Source: JBHJGP01 sp050331695
GTDB lineage: Bacteria; Pseudomonadota; Alphaproteobacteria; Geminicoccales; Geminicoccaceae
Direction: 5' to 3'
Length of the DNA stretch: 64,000 nucleotides
Assembly (NCBI GenBank): GCA_050331695.1
Contig: JBHJGP010000003.1
Coordinates: 298,639-362,638 of the forward strand
In this document: one piece after another, positions 25,751 to 34,997 of the stretch
Position numbering within the stretch: the first letter of the stretch is position 1
Layout of the letters: every line of letters starts with the position of its first letter
The notes under the pieces: model-generated
What the model was told of the DNA's origin: nothing
Database searches by the model: none
The model's input: the letters and a program-made list of their open reading frames with translations, nothing else
Program-made: the position numbers and the translations under genes

Positions 25751-26608
25751 GTGCTGCCTCCTTTCCCTTTTCGAACCAGTATTCGGGATAAAGCCCAACC
25801 CGCCGCGGTGTCATTCCGGCCCCTGCCGGTGGCTTTTGGCGCGCTCGTTCTAGCGTGGCTCGTGGTCACCATCACTTGGCGCAATCCGCTGGCGCCGCCA
25901 ACCTTGGACGCAACCGTTCCCCTCTGGGGTACGCTTGCCGCTCTGTTGGTGATCGCAGCATTGTGTCACGGCGGTGAGAGGCGACTGCACTGGCCGGTAA
26001 TCGGTCTCGTGGCCGGCGTCGCACTGGCGCCCGGTGCTCTGATCCTGCTCAGTCTCGCTGATCTGCCCTCCTGGTGGCCTGCCATCGCCGTCCTCGTCCT
26101 GCTCGTTCTGTTTCCCGGCAGCGTGACCAGTCGGGTTCCGCTCTACCTCTCCAATCGTCAGATCGGCGCGGTCCTGGCGTCGCGGCTCACGGGCAAAACG
26201 CCGCAGACGATGGTTGATCTCGGCTGTGGCACTGGTCGGGTCGTTCTGGCTGTAGCCCGCCTTTGTCCGAATGCCCGCGTCATCGGCGTAGAGACTGCTC
26301 CCCTGCTATTCGCCATCGCCTGGCTACGCGTGCGGTTAAGCGGCCTGACGAACGTCGAGATAGGTTGGATCAGCCTGTGGCGTTTCGATCTTGCCGGTAT
26401 CGATCTGGCCTACTGTTTTCTGTCGCCGGCGCCGATGGCCGATTTGTGGCGGAAGGCGAGGCGTGAGATGCGAGGTGGGGCTGTCTTTTGCTCGAACAGC
26501 TTCATCGTGCCGGGCGAAGAGCCCGACACGACCGTTTCGATCAACGACCGTGGCGAAACCCGCCTTTACATCTACCGGATCGGAGAGGCGGGCCGGGAAA
26601 CGACCTAG
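25751..26608 (+). CDS. Membrane-anchored class I SAM-dependent methyltransferase
   Basis: The 285-residue product has an N-terminal block of about four hydrophobic segments (roughly residues 28-50, 55-75, 82-103, 108-125), followed by a compact Rossmann methyltransferase domain with motif I VDLGCGTGRVVLAVARL (about 157-173), the acidic residue in VIGVETAP, and YCFLSPAPM as the post-II region. The substrate is unknown. The start is GTG at 25751, with only a weak AGAAG upstream. The 180-bp gap before it is A+T-rich. It ends on a CTAG whose bases also form the stop of the opposite gene. Confidence 0.75.
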   Translation: MLPPFPFRTSIRDKAQPAAVSFRPLPVAFGALVLAWLVVTITWRNPLAPPTLDATVPLWGTLAALLVIAALCHGGERRLHWPVIGLVAGVALAPGALILLSLADLPSWWPAIAVLVLLVLFPGSVTSRVPLYLSNRQIGAVLASRLTGKTPQTMVDLGCGTGRVVLAVARLCPNARVIGVETAPLLFAIAWLRVRLSGLTNVEIGWISLWRFDLAGIDLAYCFLSPAPMADLWRKARREMRGGAVFCSNSFIVPGEEPDTTVSINDRGETRLYIYRIGEAGRETT

Positions 26609-27111
26609 GAAGCGTTGCGAAGCGAACCTGCTTCCAGCTGCTTCATGTCCTCGAGTGCCCGCTCAAGCAGCCGAAGAACCCGCGCCTCGCCGTAATCGTA
26701 GAGGACATCGTCCGGATCCGTCGTCGTGATGGCCCGGAGGCGGTCGACGGCAAGCTCGGTCACGGCCTTGACGCCCTCGAAGGTCTTGCTGGTGGTTTGT
26801 AACAAGGCTTCTTCAGCCGCCTCGATCTCGGCATCCAGTCGGTCGATCTGCATCTCGAGATCGGCGAGCATCTCGTCGTCGCGTGTCTCGGTCAAATCGC
26901 CGGTCATGTCACGGATTTCGCCAAGCGTCATGCCGGCCTTTTGCAGAGGCTCGACGGCCCAAATGGGCAAACGGCGATGCATATCATCCGCTTGCTCCCG
27001 AAGCGAACGCCGGCGATTTTGCAGCTCTTGCAAGCGCCGCACCAGGAGTAGCGAATTGGTAATCACGTTGATCTCTGTCGTGGAAGTGCTCGCTGTCCCG
27101 ATCATCATCAC
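26605..27111 (-). CDS. Hypothetical coiled-coil protein
   Basis: No family recognised. The 168-residue protein is rich in Glu, Arg and Leu. Two probable coiled-coil regions lie at about residues 25-45 and 75-110 (LADLEMQIDRLDAEIEAAEE). A His/Arg-rich stretch links them, and the protein ends in an ARVLRLLERALEDMKQLE helix. GTG at 27111 has GGAG 8 bp upstream; two ATGs follow at once, so the exact start is open by two residues. There is no signal peptide or membrane helix. Its stop overlaps the methyltransferase stop on the other strand. Confidence 0.6.
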   Translation of the reverse strand: MMMIGTASTSTTEINVITNSLLLVRRLQELQNRRRSLREQADDMHRRLPIWAVEPLQKAGMTLGEIRDMTGDLTETRDDEMLADLEMQIDRLDAEIEAAEEALLQTTSKTFEGVKAVTELAVDRLRAITTTDPDDVLYDYGEARVLRLLERALEDMKQLEAGSLRNAS

Positions 27112-27235
27112 TCAATTCGCTCCATAAACAACACCGGCCGAATAGTAATGGTCCCCGCAGTTCGGTGTTGGTTTGATCTTTGCCACCGCTGTTGTTGGGT
27201 AATGAGTTAGTTTACTTGGGGTGTCAATAAAAATT

Positions 27236-27291
27236 AAAACGACAACTTTAGCATCTATTTGCGAAAATATAGATAAAATTTTAGTCGTTTT
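27236..27291. repeat. Nested inverted repeats in an A+T-rich divergent gap
   Basis: AAAACGAC (27236-27243) pairs with GTCGTTTT (27284-27291). Inside it ATCTAT (27253-27258) pairs with ATAGAT (27269-27274). The surrounding 27112-27374 gap is far more A+T-rich than the rest of the window and separates two divergent genes, so it is a plausible promoter/operator region. No clear -35/-10 pair stands out. Confidence 0.5.
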
Positions 27292-27374
27292 GCATTTGAC
27301 GAGCTGTGCTAGGACGGCGGAGGCGGCAATGGCCCAAATCCGTGCCTTGGAAGCCATCCGTTGGAGAAGCGTTT

Positions 27375-28076
27375 ATGCCCAAGAAACCGCCCGTCCTGCA
27401 TGCTCCCAAGCCAGGTTTCATGTTGCGTCTGCGCAACTATTTCTTGGCCGGGGTCATCGTGGTGGCACCGGTTTCCATCACCATCTTTCTGGTCTGGCAG
27501 GTGATCCAGGTGGTCGACCGAACCGTCGAGCGCTTTCTGCCGGCCGCTTATAACCCGGAAACCTACCTACCTTTCAGTCTGCCTGGGCTCGGCATTTTGG
27601 TGATGCTCGGGCTGATCACGCTTGTCGGCATGCTGACGGCCGGCTTCGTCGGCCGGGCGATCATGCGGTTTGGCGAAAGTATCGTCGACCGAATGCCTGT
27701 GGTTCGCAGCCTCTACAGCACGCTGAAACAAATCTTCGAGACCGTCTTTGCCCAGTCGTCCCGGTCCTTTCGCGAGGTCGTGCTCGTCGAATATCCGCGC
27801 CGCGGCATCTGGGCGATCGCCTTTTTGACCGGAGACAGCACCGGCGAGATCCAAAGGCGAACGCGACGGCCGATGGTCAACGTATTCCTGCCGACGACGC
27901 CTAACCCGACCTCGGGCTTCCTTCTGTTCGTGCCTCGCGACGAGGTCGTCCATTTGGACATGACCGTCGAAGAGGGGATCAAGATGGTCATTTCGAGCGG
28001 CATCGTGACGCCGAAGGCCGAGCTTGGCGATCCCAAGCTGGACGTGTTGGATCACGAGGACCGGCGGGCCTCCTGA
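27375..28076 (+). CDS. DUF502 domain-containing membrane protein
   Basis: Function unknown. The 233-residue protein has two membrane helices (LAGVIVVAPVSITIFLVWQV, about residues 25-45; LGILVMLGLITLVGMLTAGFV, about 74-95), then the DUF502 signature of VDRMPVVRSLYSTLKQIFE, VLVEYPRRGIWAIAFLTG, and VFLPTTPNPTSGFLLFVP. The ATG at 27375 has GGAG upstream and fits the family. The 3' end overlaps the convergent recG stop by 25 bp. Confidence 0.88.
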   Translation: MPKKPPVLHAPKPGFMLRLRNYFLAGVIVVAPVSITIFLVWQVIQVVDRTVERFLPAAYNPETYLPFSLPGLGILVMLGLITLVGMLTAGFVGRAIMRFGESIVDRMPVVRSLYSTLKQIFETVFAQSSRSFREVVLVEYPRRGIWAIAFLTGDSTGEIQRRTRRPMVNVFLPTTPNPTSGFLLFVPRDEVVHLDMTVEEGIKMVISSGIVTPKAELGDPKLDVLDHEDRRAS

Positions 28077-30148
28077 GGTCCGCTGCTGTCGCCGAACAAA
28101 TAGGCCCAAAGCGTCAGCTCCGACGCGGCCCGGTCGTTGTGGGCGGCGCGCCGAGCCAGATCATTGGCCTCGCGAACGATCCCATCGACAAGATCCGCAT
28201 CACGGTCCGCATCGAAGAAGCGGTAGGGCTGGAGACCGCTTTGCATGGTGCCGAGCAGGTGACCCGGGCCGCGGAGCTTGAGATCCAGGGCTGCGAGCTC
28301 GAAGCCGTCGCTGGTGGAGCGGATCGCCTTGAGCCGGTCGCGAGCGGCGTCGCCGGCGGCTTCATCATAGATCAGGACGCACCGGCCGATGCCGCCGGCC
28401 CGACCCACCCGGCCGCGCAACTGGTGAAGCTGGGCCAGGCCGAACCGGTCGGCCCCCTCGACGACGATGAAAGCGGCGTCCGGCACATCGATCCCCACCT
28501 CGATCACGGTCGTCGCCAAAAGCAGCTGCGCGCCGCCCGTTCGAGAGCGGTCGATGGCTGCCGCGCGATCGCTGGCGCTCATCTGCCCGTGGACGAAGCT
28601 GACACGGTCACCCACCAGCGAGACCAGCCGCTCCAAGCGGTGTTCCAGGGCGATCTCGTCCGCATCATCCGAAATACGGGGACAGACCCAGAAACCTTTT
28701 TCACCGCCCGCCAGCAGGCGCCCGATGCCCGCTTCGACTTCCGCCATGCGGCCCGAGCTGACCAGCCTCGTGTCGATCTCGCGCCGGCCGGGTGGCTTGC
28801 CTGTAAGCTGGCTGACATCGCAGCCGGGCGTCGCCAGCAGGGCCAGGGAGCGGGGTATCGGTGTCGCCGAGAGCATCAGGAGGTCGGGCGAGGGCGCCCG
28901 GTCCAACAAGGAGCCCCGTTGGTCGACGCCGAAACGATGCTGCTCGTCGATGACGACGAGGCCCAGATCGAGGAAATGAGCGCGCTCGCTGAGAATGGCC
29001 TGGGTACCGACCACGACTAGCGGCCCCGGCGCCGAGAGCTGGGCGCGGACCGTTTGGCGATCCTCGCTCGCCATGGCGCCGATGCACAGAACACAGCGGA
29101 TATCGAGGGTGGCGAACCAATGGCTCAGGGCCGCCAGATGTTGGCGGGCCAGGATCTCGCTCGGTGCCAGAAAAGCTACCTTGGCGGCGCAGGCGAGCGC
29201 CGGTAGAGCGGCGAGCGCGGCGACCACGGTCTTGCCGCTGCCGACATCGCCCTGGACCAGCCGGCGCATGGCTCGCGCGGCCCGAAGGTCGATTTCGATC
29301 TCGTCGACGACCGATCGCTGGCTTTCTGTCAACGCAAAGGGCAGGGCGCCTTCGAGCTTGGTTCGCCTGGAGGCAGACGCCGCCCACGATCGCCCCAGGG
29401 GACGTTTCGCCAAGCTTTCGGCGAGTATGGCCTGACGGGCGCCGAATTCGAGCCTGGCCAGCGATCGTCGGCCGGCTTCGACCTGATCCGGGCCGTGCAT
29501 GCCGTGAAGGCGTTCGATGCCGGAAAGCCATTCGTGAGCCCGTTCAGCGCCGTTGTCCGCCTCTCGCTGGTCGACCGGCGCGAGCATCGCCAAAGCCTCG
29601 CGGACCGCTTTCACCACTCGGTGTTCCAGGCGCGGATCCAGGCCCGAATAATGAGGGCGCAATTGGTTCAGAGCCTCCGCGTTGACGAAGCGGGGCTGGT
29701 GGAGTTCGGCTCGGTCGGCCTGCCAGACGAGCCGGCCGGAGACGAGGATCGTCTCGTTCTCTGTCAACCGGCGCCAGAGCCAAGGGGCGGGGCGAAACCA
29801 GCGAAGCGTGATGGCTTGACCGGCGAAGCTCGCCAGGACCGTTAGCGCCGGCGCGCCGTGGCGTCGGCTAGGCACCCGCTCCACCACGGCCTCGATCGTG
29901 ACCCGTTGGCCATCGTCGGCGCGCCTCAGCTCCGTCCGTGGGACGAAATGATCGAGCCTGGTTGGGCGTAAGGAGAGAAGTTCCGCGATCGTCGGCTCCC
30001 GGTCCAAACCGAGCCGGTCCGCCAGCAGCTCCGCTAACTTCGGACCAATGCCCTTCAGCACCGTGACCGGCTGGTGCAGACGCTGGATCAATTGTCGCTT
30101 GAGCGCGTCCTGTTGTTTGATTGGGGCGCGATCTGCGCTAGGTGGCAT
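28052..30148 (-). CDS. recG: ATP-dependent DNA helicase RecG
   Basis: Branch-migrating helicase that reverses stalled forks and processes Holliday junctions. The 698-residue protein has the N-terminal wedge/OB region (VTVLKGIGPKLAELLADR), Walker A LVQGDVGSGKTVVAAL, the RecG-type box DEQHRFG, LMLSATPIPRSLAL, and motifs V-VI TTVIEVGIDVPDA and QLRGRVGRAG. I use the ATG at 30148; translation from further upstream lacks similarity. It is divergent from sdhE with only 28 bp between the starts, and its 3' end overlaps the DUF502 gene. Confidence 0.97.
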   Translation of the reverse strand: MPPSADRAPIKQQDALKRQLIQRLHQPVTVLKGIGPKLAELLADRLGLDREPTIAELLSLRPTRLDHFVPRTELRRADDGQRVTIEAVVERVPSRRHGAPALTVLASFAGQAITLRWFRPAPWLWRRLTENETILVSGRLVWQADRAELHQPRFVNAEALNQLRPHYSGLDPRLEHRVVKAVREALAMLAPVDQREADNGAERAHEWLSGIERLHGMHGPDQVEAGRRSLARLEFGARQAILAESLAKRPLGRSWAASASRRTKLEGALPFALTESQRSVVDEIEIDLRAARAMRRLVQGDVGSGKTVVAALAALPALACAAKVAFLAPSEILARQHLAALSHWFATLDIRCVLCIGAMASEDRQTVRAQLSAPGPLVVVGTQAILSERAHFLDLGLVVIDEQHRFGVDQRGSLLDRAPSPDLLMLSATPIPRSLALLATPGCDVSQLTGKPPGRREIDTRLVSSGRMAEVEAGIGRLLAGGEKGFWVCPRISDDADEIALEHRLERLVSLVGDRVSFVHGQMSASDRAAAIDRSRTGGAQLLLATTVIEVGIDVPDAAFIVVEGADRFGLAQLHQLRGRVGRAGGIGRCVLIYDEAAGDAARDRLKAIRSTSDGFELAALDLKLRGPGHLLGTMQSGLQPYRFFDADRDADLVDGIVREANDLARRAAHNDRAASELTLWAYLFGDSSGPQEARRSS

Positions 30149-30176
30149 GGTTCTCGAACGGCACGAGGAGAAGCAG

Positions 30177-30449
30177 GTGGCGGAACCAGTGACGGTTAGG
30201 CACAAACGGCTAGCCTATCGCAGTCGCTATCGGGGCTTTCTCGAGAGTGATCTCATACTGGGACGGTTCGCGAAACAACATCTCGACGATTTCGACACCC
30301 GGCAACTGGACGCGTTTGAGTCGCTTCTCGACGAGAGTGACCACGATATCTACGCTTGGGTGACTGATCGGGCGCCTGTTCCAGCGAAGCATGACACCGA
30401 TGTTTTTCGGATGATCAAAGATTTTCGGGTTGCTGACGCGCCGAACTGA
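30177..30449 (+). CDS. sdhE: FAD assembly factor SdhE
   Basis: Small protein that promotes covalent flavinylation of succinate dehydrogenase SdhA. The 90-residue product has the diagnostic RGxxE region in YRSRYRGFLESDLILG, followed by LDAFESLLDESDHDIYAWV. I choose GTG at 30177, which has AGGAG 6 bp upstream; an ATG at 30147 that overlaps the recG start codon is possible but has no good ribosome site. The recG-sdhE-mfd arrangement is common in alphaproteobacteria. Confidence 0.93.
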   Translation: MAEPVTVRHKRLAYRSRYRGFLESDLILGRFAKQHLDDFDTRQLDAFESLLDESDHDIYAWVTDRAPVPAKHDTDVFRMIKDFRVADAPN

Positions 30450-30540
30450 GGACCTGCCAGCCGACGGCAGCCTTACGGCGGTACCGCCGTCATCCCTATT
30501 CCCTAAAGAGTGACTATCTTCTCAATCGAATGAAGGTCAG

Positions 30541-33500
30541 GTGAGCACAGCCGTTCTCGCAGACGCTGCCGGCACAGCCGCAGCGCCCGTTTTGGTCGAA
30601 AGTCAGATCGTCCGGGCACCGGAAGGACCCGATGGCCTCTATCTCGGGCGTTTTCTGAGGCGACAGGGCGGCGAGCATTTGCACGTCGCCACCGATGCCG
30701 AGCGGGCGAGCCGTCTGATCGCCCTGGTGCGGTTCGTCGCGCCGGAAATCGAGACGATCCTTCTGCCGGCATGGGACTGCCTGCCGTTCGACCGGGTGTC
30801 GCCGACCGTCGATGTTATGGCGGCCCGGCTCGGTGCCCTAGCCTCCATGGTCGAGCCGGCCAAGGGCCCGCGATTGGTGGTCGCGACGGTCAACGCGGTC
30901 CTGCAACGGGTGGTGCCGCGCGTGGTCGTCAGCGCCGATCGCCTAGCCGTGGACGCCGGCGGCAAGCTGGACCGTGACGCCTTTCTCCATCATTTGGAGC
31001 GCCAGGGCTATCGCCGCTGCAGCACGGTGGTCGAGAGCGGCGACTACGCCGTGCGCGGTGGTTTGATCGACGTTTTCCCAAACGGTGACACCCATCCGGT
31101 ACGGATCGATCTCTTCGGCAAGGACGTCGAAAGCCTTCGGAAGTTCGATCCGATCTCCCAACGAAGCCTGGCGAAGATTTCGCGGTTCGAGCTTCGGCCC
31201 GTCAGCGAAGTCGTGCTCAACGCCGATTCCATCGAACGCTTCAAGGTCGGCTACCTCCAGCGCTTCGGCGCGGTCAGTGCCGATCCCCTGTTCGATGCGA
31301 TCGCTGCGGGCCATCCATTCGCCGGCATGGAGCACTGGCTTCCCCTGTTCTACCCGGAACTCGACACCGTCTTCGACTATGTCGATGCAGATGCCGGTTT
31401 TTCCGTGGACGCGCGGATCGAGACCGCACTCCAGGCGCGGATCGACGCCATTACCGATTATTACGACGCCCGGCAGGAAGCGGCCGAGGTCAAGGGACCA
31501 CTTGCCGGCACGCCTTACCGGGCTTTGGAACCGGAACGGCTCTATCTGAGCGATGATCTCCTGCGCCAGGCCATTCGAGACCGCCAGGGCTTTCGCTTCG
31601 AGCTTGGCGAACCGTTTCCGGGTCAACCCGTCCTGGACGACGCCGGCGGACGTCCCGGGCGATCGTTCCTCGCCGAGCGAAGTTCCCAGGAGACCAATCT
31701 GTTCGACGCGGTTCGCGGCCATCTGGAAGAGCGGCGGGGGGCCGGTCGGAAGGCCATCATCGCCGGTGCCAGCGGCGGGTCGAGCGAGCGGCTGGCCAAG
31801 GTGCTGGCGGATCACCAGGTGGAGCTTCAGGGACCTGTCGAGGACCTCGATCAGGCCTTGGCGGCCACGCGGCCGGTGATGGCGAGCCTGCCTCTTGAGG
31901 CGGGCTTCGAGACCGACGAACTGGTGGTCGTGACCGAGCGCGATATTCTGGGCGATCGGATCATCCAATCGCGCAAACGGGCCCGGAAAAACGACAAAGC
32001 GATTACCGAGATCGGGGCTCTGCGAGAGAACGATCTTGTCGTCCATCTGGCCCATGGCATTGGGCGTTTCGAGGGTCTGGAGGCGATCGAGATCGGCGGC
32101 GCGCCGCACGATTGCCTGAAGCTCATCTACGCCGGCAACGACAAGCTTTTCGTGCCGGTCGAGAACCTGGACGTCCTCACCCGCTACGGCTCGGAGGGCA
32201 CGGAAGGCCAGCTCGATCGCTTGGGCGGTGTCGGCTGGCAGGCGCGGCGCGCACGGATCAAAAAGCGCATTCGCGAGATTGCCGACGAGCTATTGAAGAT
32301 CGCCGCCGAGCGCCAACTCCGCAAAGGGGAGCCGCTGGAACGGGCGCACGGTTTGTATGACGAATTCTGCGCCCGGTTTCCCTATGACGAGACCGAGGAC
32401 CAGACCAACGCTATCGGCGACGTGCTCGACGATCTCGCCTCCGGCAAGCCCATGGACAGGCTGATCTGCGGCGATGTTGGTTTTGGCAAAACGGAAGTGG
32501 CGCTTCGCGCCGCCTTCGTCGTCGCGCTATCCGGCCGCCAGGTCGCTGTCTTGGCGCCGACCACGCTCTTGGCCCGCCAGCATTATGATTTGTTCCGCGA
32601 CCGGTTCCGAGGATTTCCGGTCAAGCTCGGAATGCTGTCGCGCTTCGTTAGCACCAAGGAAGCGAAACAGGTCAAAGACGGGCTCGCCCGGGGTTCCATC
32701 GATATCGTCATCGGCACGCACGCGCTTCTCGGCAAGACCGTGACCTTCGAACATCTAGGGCTCGTGGTCATCGACGAGGAGCAGCATTTCGGCGTCACCC
32801 ACAAGGAGCGCCTCAAGCAACTGCGGGCCGAGGTTCACGTCCTCACCATGACGGCCACACCGATCCCCCGGACCCTGCAAATGGCGCTGGGCGGCCTGAA
32901 GGAGATGAGCATCATCGCGACGCCGCCGGTCGATCGCCTGGCCGTGCGCACCTTCGTCATGCCCGCCGATCCCGTGGTCTTGAGGGAAGCGCTATTGCGC
33001 GAGCGCTATCGCGGCGGACAGAGCTTCTACGTCTGCCCGCGCATCGAAGATCAACACGCGCTCGCCCATGAGCTCCGCAAGCTGGTGCCCGAGCTCAAGA
33101 TCGCGGTCGCCAACGGGCAGATGCCGACCAAGGCTTTGGAAGACGTGATGCAAGCCTTCTACGATGGCGCGGTGGACGTCCTGCTGGCGACCAACATCAT
33201 CGAGTCCGGTCTCGATATCCCGACCGCGAACACGATGATCGTGCACAAATCGCACCTTTTCGGCCTGTCTCAGTTGTACCAGCTTCGCGGGCGGATCGGC
33301 CGGGGCAAGGTTCGGGGTTACGCCTATTTCACCGTGCCGCCGCGCCAGAAGCTGCACGAGATCGCCGAGCGCCGATTACAGGTGATGCAGACCATCGACG
33401 GGCTCGGCGCCGGCTTCCAACTGGCGAGCCATGACATGGACATAAGGGGCCACGGTAACCTGCTCGGTGACGAGCAATCGGGCCATGTCCGTGAGGTCGG

Positions 33501-34038
33501 CTTCGAGCTCTACAATCAGATGCTGGAGGAGGCGGTCCAGGAAGCGCGCGACCGCGCCGAGGAGCGCGACGTCGAGGCCCACGAGGATAAATGGGCGCCC
33601 CAGATAACGGTCGACGCGGCGGCGATGATGCCGGAGAGCTACGTCCAGGATCTGGATCTGAGGCTCAGCCTCTATCGCCAATTGTCGCAACTCAGCGAAG
33701 AAGACGAAGTCGAAGCGTTCGCCGCAGAGCTGATCGACCGTTTCGGTCCGATACCCGACGAAACCGAGCATCTGTTGCGCCTCGTCCGCATCAAGATCGC
33801 CTGCCGGCGAGCCCATGTCGAAAAGGTCGACACCGGTCCAAAGGGCATCGTCGTCGGCTTCAGAAACAACAGTTTCCCCCATCCGGAGCGACTGATCCGG
33901 GCAATTTCCGAGAGCCGCGGAAAGATGAAGGTTCGTGGTGATCATCGGCTCGTGGTATTCGAAAGCACGAACTCACCGGACGAGCGTTTGACCAAGACCC
34001 GTGAATTGGTCGAGCGCCTCGCGCAGCTGGCGGCTTGA
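30541..34038 (+). CDS. mfd: Transcription-repair coupling factor
   Basis: Displaces RNA polymerase stalled at lesions and recruits UvrA. The 1165-residue protein has the UvrB-like N-terminal modules (LLPAWDCLPFDRVSPT; RGGLIDVFPNG), the RNA-polymerase interaction domain (NDLVVHLAHGIGRFEGLE), translocase motifs CGDVGFGKTEVALRAAF, VIDEEQHFGV, MTATPIPRTLQMAL, ATNIIESGLDIPTANTM and LRGRIGRGKVRGYAY, and a C-terminal autoinhibitory domain. The start is GTG. It ends just before the deacetylase-like gene. Confidence 0.97.
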   Translation: MSTAVLADAAGTAAAPVLVESQIVRAPEGPDGLYLGRFLRRQGGEHLHVATDAERASRLIALVRFVAPEIETILLPAWDCLPFDRVSPTVDVMAARLGALASMVEPAKGPRLVVATVNAVLQRVVPRVVVSADRLAVDAGGKLDRDAFLHHLERQGYRRCSTVVESGDYAVRGGLIDVFPNGDTHPVRIDLFGKDVESLRKFDPISQRSLAKISRFELRPVSEVVLNADSIERFKVGYLQRFGAVSADPLFDAIAAGHPFAGMEHWLPLFYPELDTVFDYVDADAGFSVDARIETALQARIDAITDYYDARQEAAEVKGPLAGTPYRALEPERLYLSDDLLRQAIRDRQGFRFELGEPFPGQPVLDDAGGRPGRSFLAERSSQETNLFDAVRGHLEERRGAGRKAIIAGASGGSSERLAKVLADHQVELQGPVEDLDQALAATRPVMASLPLEAGFETDELVVVTERDILGDRIIQSRKRARKNDKAITEIGALRENDLVVHLAHGIGRFEGLEAIEIGGAPHDCLKLIYAGNDKLFVPVENLDVLTRYGSEGTEGQLDRLGGVGWQARRARIKKRIREIADELLKIAAERQLRKGEPLERAHGLYDEFCARFPYDETEDQTNAIGDVLDDLASGKPMDRLICGDVGFGKTEVALRAAFVVALSGRQVAVLAPTTLLARQHYDLFRDRFRGFPVKLGMLSRFVSTKEAKQVKDGLARGSIDIVIGTHALLGKTVTFEHLGLVVIDEEQHFGVTHKERLKQLRAEVHVLTMTATPIPRTLQMALGGLKEMSIIATPPVDRLAVRTFVMPADPVVLREALLRERYRGGQSFYVCPRIEDQHALAHELRKLVPELKIAVANGQMPTKALEDVMQAFYDGAVDVLLATNIIESGLDIPTANTMIVHKSHLFGLSQLYQLRGRIGRGKVRGYAYFTVPPRQKLHEIAERRLQVMQTIDGLGAGFQLASHDMDIRGHGNLLGDEQSGHVREVGFELYNQMLEEAVQEARDRAEERDVEAHEDKWAPQITVDAAAMMPESYVQDLDLRLSLYRQLSQLSEEDEVEAFAAELIDRFGPIPDETEHLLRLVRIKIACRRAHVEKVDTGPKGIVVGFRNNSFPHPERLIRAISESRGKMKVRGDHRLVVFESTNSPDERLTKTRELVERLAQLAA

Positions 34039-34043
34039 GGGCC

Positions 34044-34997
34044 ATGAGCTTATCGATTTTCACCCATGAAAGCGGCCTCGAGCATAACACCGGCCCCGGC
34101 CATCCGGAGGCACCGATCCGCCAAAAGGTGCTGATGGACGCGATCAACCGCGCTGCCGGCGAACGCTGGTCGATCGTGGAAGCGCCGCAGGCAACCGACG
34201 GCGCCATAAAAGCCGTGCATCAGGAGAGTTACGTGGAAGCCGTCAAGGCCGCGGTGCCCGCAAGCGGCCGGGCGCCGCTCGATCCCGACACCTGGATCAG
34301 TCCCCGGTCCGAGGAAGCGGCTCGCCGCGCTTGCGGCGCAGCTGTGGCGGCCGTTGACGCGGTCATCGCCAAGGAAATGGGCGCCGGCTTCGTCGCCATG
34401 CGCCCGCCAGGTCACCATGCAACGCCGGACCGGGCCATGGGCTTTTGCCTCTACAATCAAATCGCCGTGGCGGCCGCCCACGCCCTGGCAGAACATGCGC
34501 TGGAGCGGGTGGCGGTGTTCGATTTCGACGTCCACCACGGCAACGGTACCCAGGATATTTTTTGGCACCGGGCGGAGGTAATGTACCTCTCGATCCATCA
34601 GATGCCACTTTTTCCGGGCACCGGTGCGGCCAGTGAGCGGGGCGTTGGCAACATCGTCAACAGCCCGTTTGCGCCGAACACGCCGGCCGCGACGTGGCGG
34701 GCTCAAATCGAACGGGATATGTTGCCGGCCCTCGCCGATTACGAGCCGCAGTTTCTGTTCGTGTCGGCGGGGTTCGATGCCCACGTTAGCGACCCCTTGG
34801 CGAACGGCATGCTCGAAGCCGAGGATTTTTCCTGGGTCACCGACCGTCTGGTCGAGGTCGCGGGTGAGGTCGGTGCGAGAGGGATCGTCTCGGTATTGGA
34901 AGGGGGTTATAACCCGTCGGCGTTGGCAGAAAGCGCTATTGCTCACCTTGAACGATTACCGACGCGTGCCGCCTCTTTTGATGAAAGAACAAGATGA
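34044..34997 (+). CDS. Histone deacetylase-like amidohydrolase
   Basis: Zinc-dependent deacetylase of the arginase/deacetylase fold, class II-like bacterial type (HDAH/acetylpolyamine amidohydrolase relatives). The 317-residue protein has all expected elements: GPGHPEAP, the His-His pair in AMRPPGHHAT, zinc ligands in FDFDVHHGNGTQDIF, SAGFDAHVSDPL and LEGGYN. The substrate is not defined by sequence. The ATG at 34044 follows GAGG, which overlaps the mfd stop region. It overlaps xseB by 4 bp. Confidence 0.92.
   Translation: MSLSIFTHESGLEHNTGPGHPEAPIRQKVLMDAINRAAGERWSIVEAPQATDGAIKAVHQESYVEAVKAAVPASGRAPLDPDTWISPRSEEAARRACGAAVAAVDAVIAKEMGAGFVAMRPPGHHATPDRAMGFCLYNQIAVAAAHALAEHALERVAVFDFDVHHGNGTQDIFWHRAEVMYLSIHQMPLFPGTGAASERGVGNIVNSPFAPNTPAATWRAQIERDMLPALADYEPQFLFVSAGFDAHVSDPLANGMLEAEDFSWVTDRLVEVAGEVGARGIVSVLEGGYNPSALAESAIAHLERLPTRAASFDERTR

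Noticed and set aside
27329..27553. Short plus-strand frame starting at an ATG with GGAGG upstream, before the DUF502 gene
   Set aside because: It overlaps the N-terminal coding part of the DUF502 gene in another frame and has no similarity; at most it could be an upstream ORF.
28139..29020. Long plus-strand open frame antisense to recG
   Set aside because: It has no recognisable domain and an Ala/Gly/Arg/Asp-rich composition typical of the off-frame of a G+C-rich gene; recG is unambiguous on the other strand.
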